A DNA stretch of 64,000 bases from Sipunculus nudus (taxonomy: Eukaryota; Annelida; Sipuncula; Golfingiida; Sipunculidae): positions 49,152,124-49,216,123 of the forward strand of contig CM049308.1 of the NCBI GenBank assembly GCA_026874595.1, read 5' to 3'. Below, in pieces: positions 24,160-36,169 of this stretch (its first letter is position 1; every line of letters starts with the position of its first letter). Position numbers and translations under genes: made by a program. A model generated the notes under the pieces. That model did not search any database and was not told where the DNA came from. It saw only the letters and a list, made by a program, of their open reading frames with translations.

Positions 24160-26015
24160 TGAGTCACAAAAACCAGGTCCTCTAATCATTATCTGAATTC
24201 ACCTGGGAATAAATTATTGAGTATGAGCATATGAAATTTGTTCAGATATGGATCAAACCTATGATGCTGATTCAGAATCTTTCTGACTGAGCTTCATTAA
24301 TTCCTGAAAAAAATCTTTTATATAAATAACACAACTGTCAGGAGCTACCTGAACTAGCTGTAAACAGCTACACCTCTCTGTAGGTAAGATAAACACACCC
24401 TGGCCAGCACACAGTTATTTAATAATAAGGTTAAATCAGATTTATTTGCTTCAGGTCCACAAACTTAGTTGTTGACCAACAATTTATTAATGTGATACTT
24501 AATGGTAAATGTAAAATAATCTCATAAAAACACACTGCCAAAAAAAAAAAAAGGAACAACAAAGACTTATGAGATTAAAGTACATTATGATAATTATAAA
24601 TGTAGATAGCATTATAGATTTAACATACTGTAGTACATATTTGACTATAGATGTATGATAACCCTGCATCTGTTAAAGTAGAGCCGAAATATATGTAATA
24701 GCATCAGACACACTGGGAAGAGTCAAGAGTGATGTTTGTTGGTTCCCACAACAACTGATTGATATCTAAATCAATCAGTTACTGGTGTATTTGCTGCCAA
24801 CATTAACTCCTGAGGTTCTGATATTGACAAGTTATGAAATATTAACTGTTGCCATTACCAACAATTGAGTGAACATAATTGATTCCCATTAACTGTGCTG
24901 TCCAAACTCAACTGTCTAAAAAGGTTTGCTGTGTGGGAGGTGCAGCTGCTAATTTTGTTCCCAGTAGAAGTCAACCAGCTTGTGAACAGCCACAGGGCTT
25001 GATATTTAGATCAGAAAATGCAACCAACAGTCAAATTTTACTTGCTTGCTTGGACAAGTTGGTCAAACATAAACCTTTAATGATCTACCAGTAATATCAA
25101 CTTAAAGTTAACCATTTTTTTTAAAGTAATAAAATAAAATTGATAATACCTCTTTATATACCTCTTTATTACCTGTATGTTTATCTGTACCAAAACTGAA
25201 GAGAAATATAATTAACAACCAAACATTTGGAGATTTTTTTGGGTCTCACGAACAATAAAACAAGCAATATAATCAGGTGGATCACACTTTGCTTAAGTGG
25301 CTGCTATCAAGCGCAAGTTAAAATTCATGTCAGGCAAGAAAAAGCTTGATGTTACTTGCCTGACTTGGCATGCAATTTTATAAAAGTTAATGTTTAGTCC
25401 TTAGCAGTAGCCAAGTTTTAGTTTTTTTCTGGGAGGGGGTGGAGAGGGGATGACGGGATTCAGTTATGTTTAATATTTTTAGATATATCAACCAGGTGTT
25501 ATGTTATTGTGATAAAATGGAACATGCTTTTATGAATGCTGTGACATGAAATTGACAAATTCTACAATAATACCTCATGTAAAATCATAAAAAAAGGCAG
25601 GTTGACCACAAAAAAGAACATGCAACTCAAAAAGATTGTGAGGAAATGCAATATATTCATGAAGGAACATGAACAAATTTGAGGGAATGTGATATTTACC
25701 CAAAAATAATACAGCACCCTTGTTGTTATAGGGTCTGCGTAGCTATCAGTTTACATTTTTCAGTCACTACATGGAATCCTGAGTGGTTTTACATTCTACC
25801 AGAACAAACATAATGTAAGCCCCTCCCATGAAGTCATCAGCAGACTTTTACAGCAAGTTAACAGCTCAGGTATTTTGAATTGTAACCTCCACCGGAGGAT
25901 CATAAATTATTCTAGAAGATGTACAAGCTGCAAATCATACATCTTTTTTTCTCTGCCCATTGAATTTTCACAACAGCCTACAAATGGCAAAGGGAGATTA
26001 TTAAAACCCAATTCT
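24160..26015. other. Non-coding stretch
   Basis: Mostly AT-rich. A plus-strand frame at about 24923-25094 (VCCVGGAAANFVPSRSQPAC onward) is protein-like, but its acceptor is poor. Confidence 0.35.
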
Positions 26016-26019
26016 TTCA

Positions 26020-26725
26020 TTTTCTCCTGGTTTATACAGGTTGCTCATGGACAGGACCACAGGTACACCTGGTTTATACAGGATCCTCATAGACAGGACC
26101 ACACATACACCTGGTTTATGCAGGGTCCTCATAGACAGGACTAAAGGCCCACCTAGTTTATACAGGGTATTAATACACAGGATCACAGGTACACCTGGTT
26201 TATAGAGGGTTTTCATACACAGGATAATAGGTACCTCTGGTTTATACAGGGTCCTCATACACAGGTACACCTGGTTTATACAGGGTCCTCATAGACAGGA
26301 CCACAGGTACACCTGGTTTATACAGGATCCTCATACATAGGACCACAGATACCCAGGTCTGGTTTATGCAGGGTCCTCATAGACAGGACCACACATGCAC
26401 CTGGTTTATGCAGGGTCCTCATACAAACCAGGTGTACCTGTGGTCCTTTCTAAGAGGACCCTGCATAAACAAGGTGTACCTGTGATCCTGAGTATTAAGA
26501 CCCTGTATAAACAAGGTGTATGTATGGTCCTGTCTATGAGGACCCTGCATAAACCAGGTGTATGTATGGTCCACAGGTATACCTGGTTAAGAGGGTCCCC
26601 ATAGACAGGACCACACATACACCTAGTTTAAATGCAGGGTCCTCATGGACAGGACCACAGCTACACCTAGTTGATGCAGGGTCCTCATTGATAGGACCAC
26701 AGGTACACCTGGTTAATCAGTTATG
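26020..26725. repeat. 42-bp minisatellite with an inverted internal block
   Basis: Units of 42 bp contain ACACCTGGTTTATACAGGG, TCCTCATAGACAGGACCAC. From about 26425 to 26572 some three and a half units run in the opposite orientation (CCAGGTGTACCTGTGGTCCT and onward), after which the original orientation resumes. Confidence 0.9.
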
Positions 26726-26871
26726 AGGACACACAAACATAGCAAATGTTTAAGGTTAAATGATACATCAATCTGTCTTAACTAATTACAGAACAAAACC
26801 TGTCAACTCTTCTAAATTTTATTATATGAAAACAAGCATACATTAGCCAAAAATAAACTTGTTTCTCCTCT

Positions 26872-27035
26872 ACATATAATCCTACAAAATAAACTTGTTT
26901 CTCCTCTACACATAATCCTACCAAATAAACTTGTTTCTCCTCTACACATAATCCTACCAAATAAACTTGTTTCTCCTCTACACATAATCGTACCAAAAAA
27001 ACTTGTTTCTCCTCTTCACATAATCCTACCAAATC
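26872..27035. repeat. 36-bp minisatellite
   Basis: About 4.5 copies of a unit starting AATAAACTTGTTTCTCCTCT, exactly 36 bp apart. Confidence 0.9.
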
Positions 27036-27380
27036 CTTTGTGGATTGAGACTTACATCACATCCACTAAGCTGGCAGACTTGCTAGTCAACTGGATTTGC
27101 CGTATCATCAAGTGACCATTTATAGACCCTATATTAGCTTTTCATCTCTGTCTCTCTGAATTTCTCATATCTTTGTGCCTATAGTTAGACATTCACTTAG
27201 CTGTCACCTGTATTGTTGTTAGAGCACCTAGGGCTGTGGTCCCTGACTTCTTGCAGGACTGTCTTTTCCTTGTTTAGTTCAGCTCTCTCCGGAGAGGCCT
27301 TGTCTGGCTGTGGGGTTCAGCTGATGGACCAGTCTTCAGTTTTTAACACAACTACCAGTCGTTAGTATCGATCACCTTAC

Positions 27381-27465
27381 CTACCATACAGGAGAGGACG
27401 GGGAAATGACCGCACCATAATAAAGGCTGTCAAGTAATCTTTGATGCAGTTCTTGTAAATACAAT
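27381..27465 (-). CDS. Minus-strand gene, internal exon candidate
   Basis: On the minus strand, the acceptor TTCCTGTTTCATTATAG and the donor GGTAG|GTAAGG enclose 85 nt. Entered in phase 1 the frame is open: CIYKNCIKDYLTAF, then IMVRSFPRPLLYG, leaving in phase 2 (AG). Another frame is also open and ends in TGG TAG exactly at the donor, which would make it a terminal exon (QELHQRLLDSLYYGAVISP and onward). Both splice sites are strong. The protein was not recognised. Confidence 0.4.
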
Positions 27466-27596
27466 CTATAATGAAACAGGAATTCTACCAGACTAGATAG
27501 AAATGTGCCAGTCTGAGATTTGCTCACATCTAAAGAGAGCAGAAATCTCAGTATTGTTACGCATCTGTTGAAATGTGATTTAAATTGATTGTTGTT

Positions 27597-28030
27597 GAAC
27601 TTGATGTATGTTACCAAAACTTTCTCAGGATTGAACTTGATGTATGTTACCAAAACTTTCTCAGGATTGAACTTGATGTATGTTACCAAAACTTTCTCAG
27701 GATTGAACTTGATGTATGTTCCCAAAAATTTCTCAGGATTGAACTTAATGTATGTTACCAAAACTTTCTCAGGATTGAACTTGATGTATGTTACCAAAAC
27801 TTTCTCAGGATTGAACTTGATGTATGTTACCAAAACTTTCTCAGGATTGAACTTGATGTATGTTACCAAAACTTTCTCAGGATTGAACTTGATGTATGTT
27901 ACCAAAACTTTCTCAGGATTGAACTTGATGTATGTTACCAAAACTTTCTCAGGATTGAACTTGATGTATGTTACCAAAACTTTCTCAGGATTGAACTTGA
28001 TGTATGTTCCCAAAACTTTCTCAGGATTTA
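27597..28030. repeat. 36-bp minisatellite, 12 copies
   Basis: Twelve near-identical units of TTGAACTTGATGTATGTTAC and a following CAAAACTTTCTCAGGA. Because 36 is divisible by three and the unit lacks stops in several frames, long repetitive frames are open on both strands. Confidence 0.95.
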
Positions 28031-28080
28031 CCTTATTATAATTATGTTTTATTTGCCGGTGACATGGAATTAGACAGTCA

Positions 28081-28530
28081 AGGTGAGCTTGTTGCAACCT
28101 TGTGGTAAGGTCTTTTGTTCTGGGTATCAGATAATACAAAGGTACACTCACCAGGTGAGCTTGTTGCAACCTTGTGGTAAGGTCTTTTGTTCTGGGTATC
28201 AGATAACACAAAGGTACACTCACCAGGTGAGGTTGTTGCCACCTTGTGGTAAGGTCTTTTGTTCTGGGTATCAGATAACACAAAGGTACACTCACCAGGT
28301 GAGGTTGTTGCCACCTTGTGGTAAGGTCTTTTGTTCTGGGTATCAGATAACACAAAGGTACACTCACCAGGTGAGGTTGTTGCCACCTTGTGGTAAGGTC
28401 TTTTGTTCTGGGTATCAGATAACACAAAGGTACACTCACCAGGTGAGGTTGTTGCCACCTTGTGGTAAGGTCTTTTGTTCTGGGTATCAGATAACACAAA
28501 GGTACACTCACCAGGTAAGGTTGTTTGCCA
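28081..28530. repeat. 72-bp minisatellite, about 6 copies
   Basis: Units of 72 bp with GGTGAGGTTGTTGCCACCTT, TAAGGTCTTTTGTTCTGGGT and ACACTCACCA. Each copy contains CAGGTGAG, a consensus 5' splice site. Near-identical copies grade into decayed ones to the right. Confidence 0.95.
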
Positions 28531-28960
28531 CTTTGTGAGGTAGACCAGATGGGTTTATTACCACTTTATTAGATAAACAGGTCTGATTTTGCCACTAGAT
28601 GGTAAGGTCTTTTGTGTTATATTTTATAATAGCCTCTGTGTATCACATTAACACATACACAGAACTGATGAGGTTTTTGCTACTTGGTGATAGGTTCTTC
28701 TGTTGTATTTTAGCTCTGTGTATTAGATAACTCGGAGTCAAACAGACCATGTCACGTTGTTGCGACTTTCAGTTAGGGTCATCAGTGTTTTTTTACTTCT
28801 GTGTATCAGATAACATACAGGCAGATAGACCGGTGAGGTTTTTGCCACATTGTGAGAGTGACTTTTTTTATAAGGGTTTTGCCACTTCTTGTTGGGTTCT
28901 TCTGTGTTGTAGTTTATCTCTATGTATCAGATAACACACATGATGACAGACCTGGTAGGT
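28531..28960. repeat. Decayed extension of the 72-bp array
   Basis: About six degenerate units retaining TTTTTGCCACTT, TCTTCTGTGTT and TATCAGATAACACA words, with insertions and deletions. Confidence 0.75.
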
Positions 28961-28984
28961 TTTCATACGCTGTCTAGGACATGA

Positions 28985-29460
28985 CGTATTATGGTATACC
29001 CACTGTCCATCCATTAATTTTCAGTGTTGCCACAATAACTTACTGGGCCTTGGTTAGATTTTCACAAAACTCACTATAATTATTAACCAAAACATTATCT
29101 CACCTGAATTCAAATATGGGCAAAATCCTCACATATTTAATGAGGTCAGAGTTTACCTTGCTTCTTTGTGGTGTCAATCCAATAACTTTCCAGAAGTATG
29201 ATAGCTTTTGATGAAACTCTACAAAAATATTATATAATATGATATCTCACTAAGTTTGATTCCTGGCAAAACCATGCAAAGTAAATGAGGTCAGAGGCAC
29301 CACACTTTAGGGGCAGCTGTAATGACTTAACAAATATCTGATGGATTTTCAAGAAACTCTTAGTAAATATTTATCAATCAATTTTTCACCAGATTAAATT
29401 CTCAACAAAATCCATGCATATGTAATGAGGTCATAGGTCACAAGACCTACAACAGCATTT
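28985..29460 (+). mobile_element. Degenerate monomer-type element
   Basis: Two to three diverged copies of a unit of about 150-190 bp with GATTTTCACAAAACTC, ATATCTCAC, a CAAAATCC word and AATGAGGTCAGAG. Related in style to types B-D but the ends are not recognisable. Confidence 0.5.
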
Positions 29461-29462
29461 TT

Positions 29463-30245
29463 GCACCCTGGTGGTGTTTGTTGCCTGAATGTAGGACGTT
29501 TGGACACGGACGGTCCGAACAAGGACGGTCGGGACGAGGACGTTTCGGATAGGCTTTTTTGCAAGGGAGGACGTTTAGGACAGATCAATATTATTGAGAG
29601 GTAGTCACCATAACATATAAATTAAAGATTTGGATAATGAATACTGCTTATGTGAACAGAACTTTCCATGAAATTGATTAAAACACCATGTCAGAACTTA
29701 TTAACCTTTTATGGTGATTTTCAGGGAATGAGCAAAAATATTGGTTTCAAGGTGTTGATAATTCTAATGTGCTTATGTTGAATAATGAAAACTATGTGAA
29801 ATCACAGATTGAGCAATAATATTTGTTTTTCATTCTATATTTTGTATATATTTATAAAAGTGCATGATTATTAATTCAATTTTGTATATATTAATATAAG
29901 TACTTGAATATTGTATTTTTGTAGTTGTCATAGTTTTATTAAACAAAATGTTCTCCTGTCACTGGTTCACTCTATTCTGTTTAATACTGTATCTTTTTTT
30001 TTTACAAATAACATAAAAAGAACCCTCTATTAATCCCCATATTTTGGAGGCAAATGAATATTAAATCATTAAACATATTGGTACATTTAGACACTAAAAA
30101 TTATAACAACAAAAGGTCATTTTTTTGCAGTATTATTGATCTGTCCAAAAAGTCCTCCTTGGCAAAAAAGCCTGTCCAAAACGTCCTAGTCCAGACCATC
30201 CACGTCCGAAACATCTGTCCACCTTTGTTGCCACTTAGGGGTGGG
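29463..30245. mobile_element. MITE/foldback element with long terminal inverted repeats
   Basis: 29470-29600 and 30130-30240 are imperfect inverted repeats of about 120-130 bp. Shared words include GGCTTTTTTGC, GGACAGATCAATA and repeated GGACGTTTNGGAC blocks. The arms enclose about 530 bp of AT-rich DNA without an ORF. Outer ends are approximate and no target duplication was identified. Confidence 0.75.
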
Positions 30246-30384
30246 GGTCCCCTGTGTCATAATCTAACTTTCGACAGATTGATTTAAATTTCAAAGTGAA
30301 ATTCAAATAGAGAAATTTCAGTGGCTCATCTGGGGAATACCTTCAATTCTTTATAGAATTCCATAAACATTGTCTTGTTTTTAT

Positions 30385-32804
30385 TAGCTCAGCTGACTTT
30401 CAGTCATGCTGGGCTATAGCGATGGGTCTTTGTCTGTCGTCTGTCCGGCCGGCCGCCCGGCCGTAAGCAGGGCACAAATCTTAACCGTAGGGGCTAGGGC
30501 CATGAACCCTATGCAGTCTTAGAGGTTATAAAAAGATCTCCTTGCAAACCTGAAATTAGGTCACTGCGACCTATATTCTCGAAGTTATGGGGTGTGTTTG
30601 CACCCCCCAGAAATAACTCTTTGAGACAAAATTTTCATCCCACACTTTCCATCTTTCACATACAGCTCACCCACCAACAGGGGAAGAACCATAATTTTTT
30701 TAGGTCAAAAGGTCAAAGGTCAAGGTCACAGGAGCCTCTTCTTTGAAAAGCCTGTGGATGCATTTTTAGCCAAACCTTTCATCCCAATTCTTTGATCTTT
30801 CACATATAGCTCACCTACTAAGTTGGAGAAGAATCCTATAGATTTTGAGGTCACAAGGTCAAAGGTCAGGGTCACAGGATCCACTTCTTTGAAAAGGTTG
30901 TGGACACATTTCAAGCTAGACTTTTCATTCCAAACCTTCCAGCACTGATATCGCTTCTCTGCCAACAGGGGAAAAGACCTGTTGATTTTGAGGTCAAAGG
31001 TCAAGTTCACAGCACCCACTTCTTGCGTGGAGTCTTTTTCAGGCAAACTTTTCAATCTGTACCTTCCATCTGTCATATATGGCTTACCTACCAATAAAGG
31101 AAGAAGCCTATTGATGTTGAGGTCAAAAGTCAAAGGTCAAGGTCACAATATTTAATTGTTCTAAATGCTTGTGAGCATATTTCAAGTGTAACTGTTCAAC
31201 CCAAACCTTCAGTCTTTCACATATGCCACATCTATGCATCACTCAGTTTGACGCAAACTTCATATTTATGGGTCTTTTTGCTTGAATAAATAACTTATTG
31301 ATTTTGGGGTCAGCTGGTCAGCAGGTTAAAGGTTGCAGGTCAAAGTTATTCACCCATTGGTTGCCAAGTAATTACACCAGATTTAAGTGGTTAGTAGTTA
31401 CCCATCATTTAGAAAGAATCCAGTTGATATATGGGCAAAAGGCCAAGGTCATAGGTCAGGGATGTTCACAATTACCTATTTTATAGACCATCTCTATTTT
31501 TCTTGTATATATTACCATCCCACTCCAGCTGGTACATCTCCCTGTGTGGCTGTAATTGTGAGTGACACTGGTGACATATGACTCCCTTTTGTATCAGCCT
31601 ATTAAGTGATAAGGCTCAGTGATAAGTACCTCCTTACTTCATAACAAAAACACTGTTGTCAGAATGCTTCAGCCAGGCATTAAGACTATGAGAGTATAGT
31701 ATTAAGGTTTAGCTACTGATTTATAATATGATGGGAACATTTTGCAGTTTATTTTATGGAATCCTAGCAATAAACTTAGTTTCCTAGATATCTGAATATT
31801 TTAATATATATCACCACATATAAAAGCAAGTGTTTGTTCTCATAATATGTGGATGTGTACCTTGATTTAGGATGGCTTTTTGTTTTATTTCAAGACTCTT
31901 AGTCATGCTTTCTGCATTTCTTTTCTTTCAGGTTTGGCAGTTTACCTACCCTGCTGACCCAATTGAAAAGCAGAGTGATAATAAAAAATATTGGACTTAC
32001 ACTTTTTACAATTGCATATCTATAAATCTGATATGAGGGCCTGGACATGCCTTTTGAATTATTTTGGGCATCCATTACTGGATAATTTGCCCCAAGTTTG
32101 GTCTCTTATTGGAGAATGTGGGATATCAAATGTCATACTTGTCAGAAATCCATTATATCTGCCAGTTAGCCACCTTAGAAATTCTTTCTTCAGTGCAGTT
32201 TCAGTAATTTTTCTTTAATGTTTGGTCCGATTTAGAGAATGTTTGTTGTCTGATTTCAGACTTGTCAGAAGTCCAATATGGACACCAGGCAACCATCTTT
32301 TAATTCCTTTTGATCATTTTATCTCAAGAACAGTTAAAGTGAATGCAGTTGGATGTATATTTATGTAATCTTGTAAAGGATTGGGTCAAATATTTCTGAA
32401 TAAATATTACCATCATTTATAAAAGTGCAGTACAGTTGGCTTGTATTGAATAAAAATTCACACAGAAGCACCTGTTTCTCAATAATTCTTGCATGTATTT
32501 CCTTGATTTTTGCTATATATTTTGATCTTATATTTGCCCTTTGTGGTGTTCCTTTTGAGACTGACAGGTTTCAAGCAAGCTGTTGGAATAGTTCCTGATA
32601 GCTTAACAATCATGCATTTTCCTCAGACCATCAATTCACTGTGTTTTAACCAGACATAGGTGAGATATATTTCTGTTGTCAAAGAAAATTTTCAACAAAT
32701 TGGCAAATTGGTTCTTCAAAATTTGACTGGAAGTTGTGAATCTCAGTCCATGATGTCACAGGTCATGCTTGGCAGCTGAGCGTCATGACCCATGGGTCAC
32801 TTGT
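30385..32804 (+). mobile_element. Type B element, long copy
   Basis: The head TAGCTCAGCTGACTTTCAGT followed by CATGCTGGGCTATAG forms an imperfect hairpin, then GTCTGTCGTCTGTCCGG. The tail CAGCTGAGCGTCATGACC and CATGGGTCACTTGTT holds the 14-bp palindrome TGACCCATGGGTCA (32786-32799). Between 30640 and 31150 are about four 130-150 bp monomers rich in AGGTCA. The part after about 31500 shows no clear monomers and could include unrelated DNA. Confidence 0.7.
31932..32036 (+). CDS. Possible terminal exon (weak)
   Basis: A very strong acceptor (TTTCTTTTCTTTCAG) precedes 34 codons and TGA: VWQFTYPADPIEKQSDNKKY, then WTYTFYNCISINLI. An AATAAA lies near 32400. No upstream partner exon was found, and the site lies inside the type B interval, so it may be a chance or cryptic exon. 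Confidence 0.18.
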   Translation, partial: VWQFTYPADPIEKQSDNKKYWTYTFYNCISINLI

Positions 32805-33041
32805 TATTTTTCTTGCCAGTGTTAATTCAGATGTCAAAATATTGATATATTTCTGCTTGGAGTAAACTAGTTATACAGCTGTGTTTTACACCCCTTTCTG
32901 TGTAAACTAGAAGCTTCTTGTTCCAGTTACAGCTTTGAAAGGAAATTAGAGTAAAACTGAAGAAACATGGATCGGGATGATGCACATTCATTAATGGTGC
33001 TGCCTAATGTAATGAGAAATTTTATTTATGTGTGACAGTAG

Positions 33042-33242
33042 GATTATTTGGCGTCCCTCAGACATGGCAACATGAGATTTTGTTGCTACCTTTCAAAACA
33101 TAACAGACTCCTGACAGAAAATCAATACCTAGCACTGAGTAGACCAGGCAGTGCTGGGCCTAGAGCTGACACAACTGTAGTCCAGAATGGATATAAATAT
33201 GAATGTTGGGACAAAAAATCTTTTTTCTTAAAGTGCAGTTGA
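33042..33242 (+). CDS. Possible terminal exon or chance ORF
   Basis: A 66-codon frame opens directly after GACAGTAG and ends in TGA: DYLASLRHGNMRFCCYLSKH and onward to YKYECWDKKSFFLKCS. Composition is protein-like, but the acceptor lacks a polypyrimidine tract and no partner exon was found. Confidence 0.18.
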   Translation, partial: DYLASLRHGNMRFCCYLSKHNRLLTENQYLALSRPGSAGPRADTTVVQNGYKYECWDKKSFFLKCS

Positions 33243-33249
33243 AATAAGT

Positions 33250-34400
33250 CTGAAAATCCAAATCATTTAAATAGGTTTTTCATTTGGCAAAAAGCAGGTT
33301 TTTAATTTTTTCACGCTTTAAATTCTGGCTTCAAAATATGATAGGTTTTAGATGACATTCTGAATCCATTTTTTTCTATTTTCCAGGGCTTATACCTGTT
33401 AAAATCAGTGTTTTCTGTAGAACTTGGAGTTTCCAACCCATATGTTAGCGTTTTGAGATGACTACGTTCTACAGTCTGGCATATTAATATGGCATCACTG
33501 TTTTTGAATGTTAAATCTACACCTGCATTCCATCTTATTTTCTTTGAATTTGTGAAATGTCCAACAAATTCTTTCAGTCAGAATAAAAAAAAAAATACCA
33601 AAAATTAAAGTTAAAACTCACTTTTGAAGTTTCATTAAATATAGTGGATAATTGGTTTCAACAATATTTATATCAACAATATGAATAGCCATATTATCTA
33701 TGTGAGTGTGGAGTAATATCATTTTGTATATCTGTCATGCTGTTTGTATATTATCAGGGCATAACATGTTACCTTATAGTTTAAGACAAGAAGGTCTAAC
33801 TTGTGAAGTCTCTTTGGAAAGTGGACTTTATGTGAAGCTGACTCATAATATACTCACAAAATAGATAATTGCATTAAATCTGAAGATCATTTAGTTTATG
33901 TATCTCATATACACTGATAACCATGTCCATATGAAGCCGTATCATGCAGCACCATATCCCTGAGAGTATGCAGATCACTTACAACCAAGCACTTTATCAA
34001 ACAAAAAATAAAATCTCTTGACATTAACTGGATAAAAGCTCTGTTTAGCTCTGATGACTGAGAATCAGGGCACAATTTAATCATAAATGCTTAATCTAGT
34101 GTTGGGAATCAGTTGTAAATTTATAATGGATCACCAGTAAAAATCAGTTGACGTGTACTAAGTGATAATCAGAATTTATCTGTTGTCTAGAAGTGTGAAA
34201 TTTCTTAACATATGTAGACCTGTGCATCATCTGAACTGAAATCTAGGCCTACATGTTGGCTAATATTGTAATGATTCTGTTGTGTTTTTGTGTGCCAAGG
34301 CAGTAACTGAAGGTATGAAGTTATCAGTAAACACACACTTCTCCAGAGTTTGCTCATCACAAAGTGTACTGGTAATTCAGTTATTACCATATTTAATAAT
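33250..34400. other. Non-coding stretch
   Basis: AT-rich, no exon or repeat recognised. Confidence 0.4.
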
Positions 34401-34402
34401 TG

Positions 34403-35455
34403 TATCCCCAGACAAAGTCGAGATACTATAGTTTAGACATGGTCACACCACCTCCACCACTGCCGCCACCACAGAGATTTCTTTCAGGCAAGATAACTAA
34501 GAAAATATTTCCAAATCTTTACAAAACTTGACTTGTGCATAGATACATATGGATGAGAGGACTAAGCCTATTTAAAATTTGGTCATGACCGATACTAGAA
34601 GAGTGACCATAACTTTGAAAAGGTCCATTTTAGGTGAAATTCACACAAATTCTTAAAAGTCTTAAGAATTATTGCATGGATTGATCCAAAAATCAAGTTG
34701 ACCAAAGATTGGTGATAGTGTTGTGATGTACCAGAAAAGGATTGGCTCTATCTGTTATCCTTTTCTTCTTTTCGTGCCATTTTGGAATGATGAATATTAA
34801 AGTGGGGGTCATGACCTTTCCTATGAGAGTGACCTTTACCTTGACTAATGCCATATGTGGTGAAAATTACACAAAATCATAAATATCTCAATGGAGGATG
34901 TATTGATTGGTCCAAAAACCAACAGCAAAAAAACTGACTGAAGGTCCTGGATAGCTTTGTCTTCTGCAGAAGACAGGTGGCACCACCTTCTGTCCTTTTT
35001 CTTGTTTTCGCGCCTTCTAATACCCATAATTGCCACTTGACAGTCCTGTGAGTATTATAACTCAAAAACTGATGGACAGATAGGGCTAAAAGTATGCATG
35101 GCTTAATCATGGATACCATCATCTTGTTATCAAGACTGGTAGTGCCATCTGCAATTGTTTTTGTTTTGCGTCCATTGATACATTAATTTGCTTTAGGCGA
35201 AATTGCTCATATCTCAGGAGTTGTTCAATGTATTGGTCTGATATTTGGCATGTACATCCATCCTGGAGAGTTTTCTTTTGAAGCTGACAGGTGGTGCCTT
35301 CTACCTAACTGTTTTCATAGTATTAATTAATGCCCTGTTCCCAGGAAAGATTGGCTGCTTTGGCCTGAAATTAAGCTTGTCCATAGATCTTGGATACCTC
35401 CAAGGAAGATGGGTTCCTATTCTTAAAGGGTGGGGAGATTAATAGTCTGGGGATA
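34403..35455 (+). mobile_element. Type D-prime element with 11-bp perfect TIRs
   Basis: TATCCCCAGAC (34403-34413) and its exact reverse complement GTCTGGGGATA (35445-35455) bound about 1.05 kb. The body has type D monomers: CTCATATCTCAGGAGTTGTT, TTGGTCTGATATTTGGCATG, and GACAGGTGGTGCC cores near 35285. A related head, TATCCCTAGAC, occurs at 58552. Confidence 0.7.
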
Positions 35456-35459
35456 AGTG

Positions 35460-36165
35460 CAAGAAAACATCTAGTTGATTATTGCACTGCAAGATCCATG
35501 ATCAGATTTTGCACCAACTGACTCATCATTGATTATAATCAAGCATCATAAGTTAGATCTATTAAGTTGAAAGCTGACATCTTTAAAAATGTTTCAGGCT
35601 TTCCCTGAAATAAAGTCATAGTGACCTTAATTGTGTAAGACACACATGTAAACATGCTAAAAAGCATCTTTTAATTCAGAAATGTTTACATCCAACTGTT
35701 CTTGACAATAGACAAATTTTCTGTCCTCTCAAAGTATACAGTACATCCTACAATCGACTAAAAAAAAAACAGTCTAAGAATTGATATGTTACATCATACT
35801 GGTAGTGATAATGTAGATACATGATTTAGGGGTCTGCTAAAATGTTTATGAGATCAAACTGGTACCTCCTGAAAACAGGAGGGTCTCTTGTTTGTTCAAA
35901 AATTTTAAATATGTTTTTTGTAACAAAAGGGGAATTTTTCATTAACCTTATCGGTGCCTGCTCCAGTCCGTCATTATGGATTAAACAAATGTTGCTCAAT
36001 ATTTTAGACAAGTGTGTATTCACAACAGGATTTGTGGCAGATGACTTCTATCTTGAGTGTAAGAATGAACGTATTCCATTTTTTGTATTTAAAGTTTTAG
36101 GACAAATGTAACATTTAAATGCTCTACAGAAATGTGGTCCTGTTATGAACCTTTCAACAATAATC
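35460..36165. other. Non-coding stretch
   Basis: A plus-strand frame of about 90 codons (35842-36111) has no splice or start support. Nothing else seen. Confidence 0.4.
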
Positions 36166-36169
36166 AGTC

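Noticed and set aside
24336..24379. Short segment bounded by TGTCAG and TAG|GTAAGA
   Set aside because: All frames contain a stop, the best one exactly at the donor.
27381..28511. A minus-strand reading frame of about 376 codons
   Set aside because: It is almost entirely the 36-bp and 72-bp minisatellites, whose lengths are multiples of three. Equally long frames are open on the other strand. Only the 85-nt exon at its end has splice support.
30726..31133. Minus-strand frame with repeated LTFDL
   Set aside because: The repetition follows the monomers of the type B element, so it is not an independent gene.
31630..31677. Possible 48-nt minus-strand exon with donor GAA|GTAAGG
   Set aside because: Its exit phase does not fit the 27381-27465 exon and it lies in mobile-element territory.
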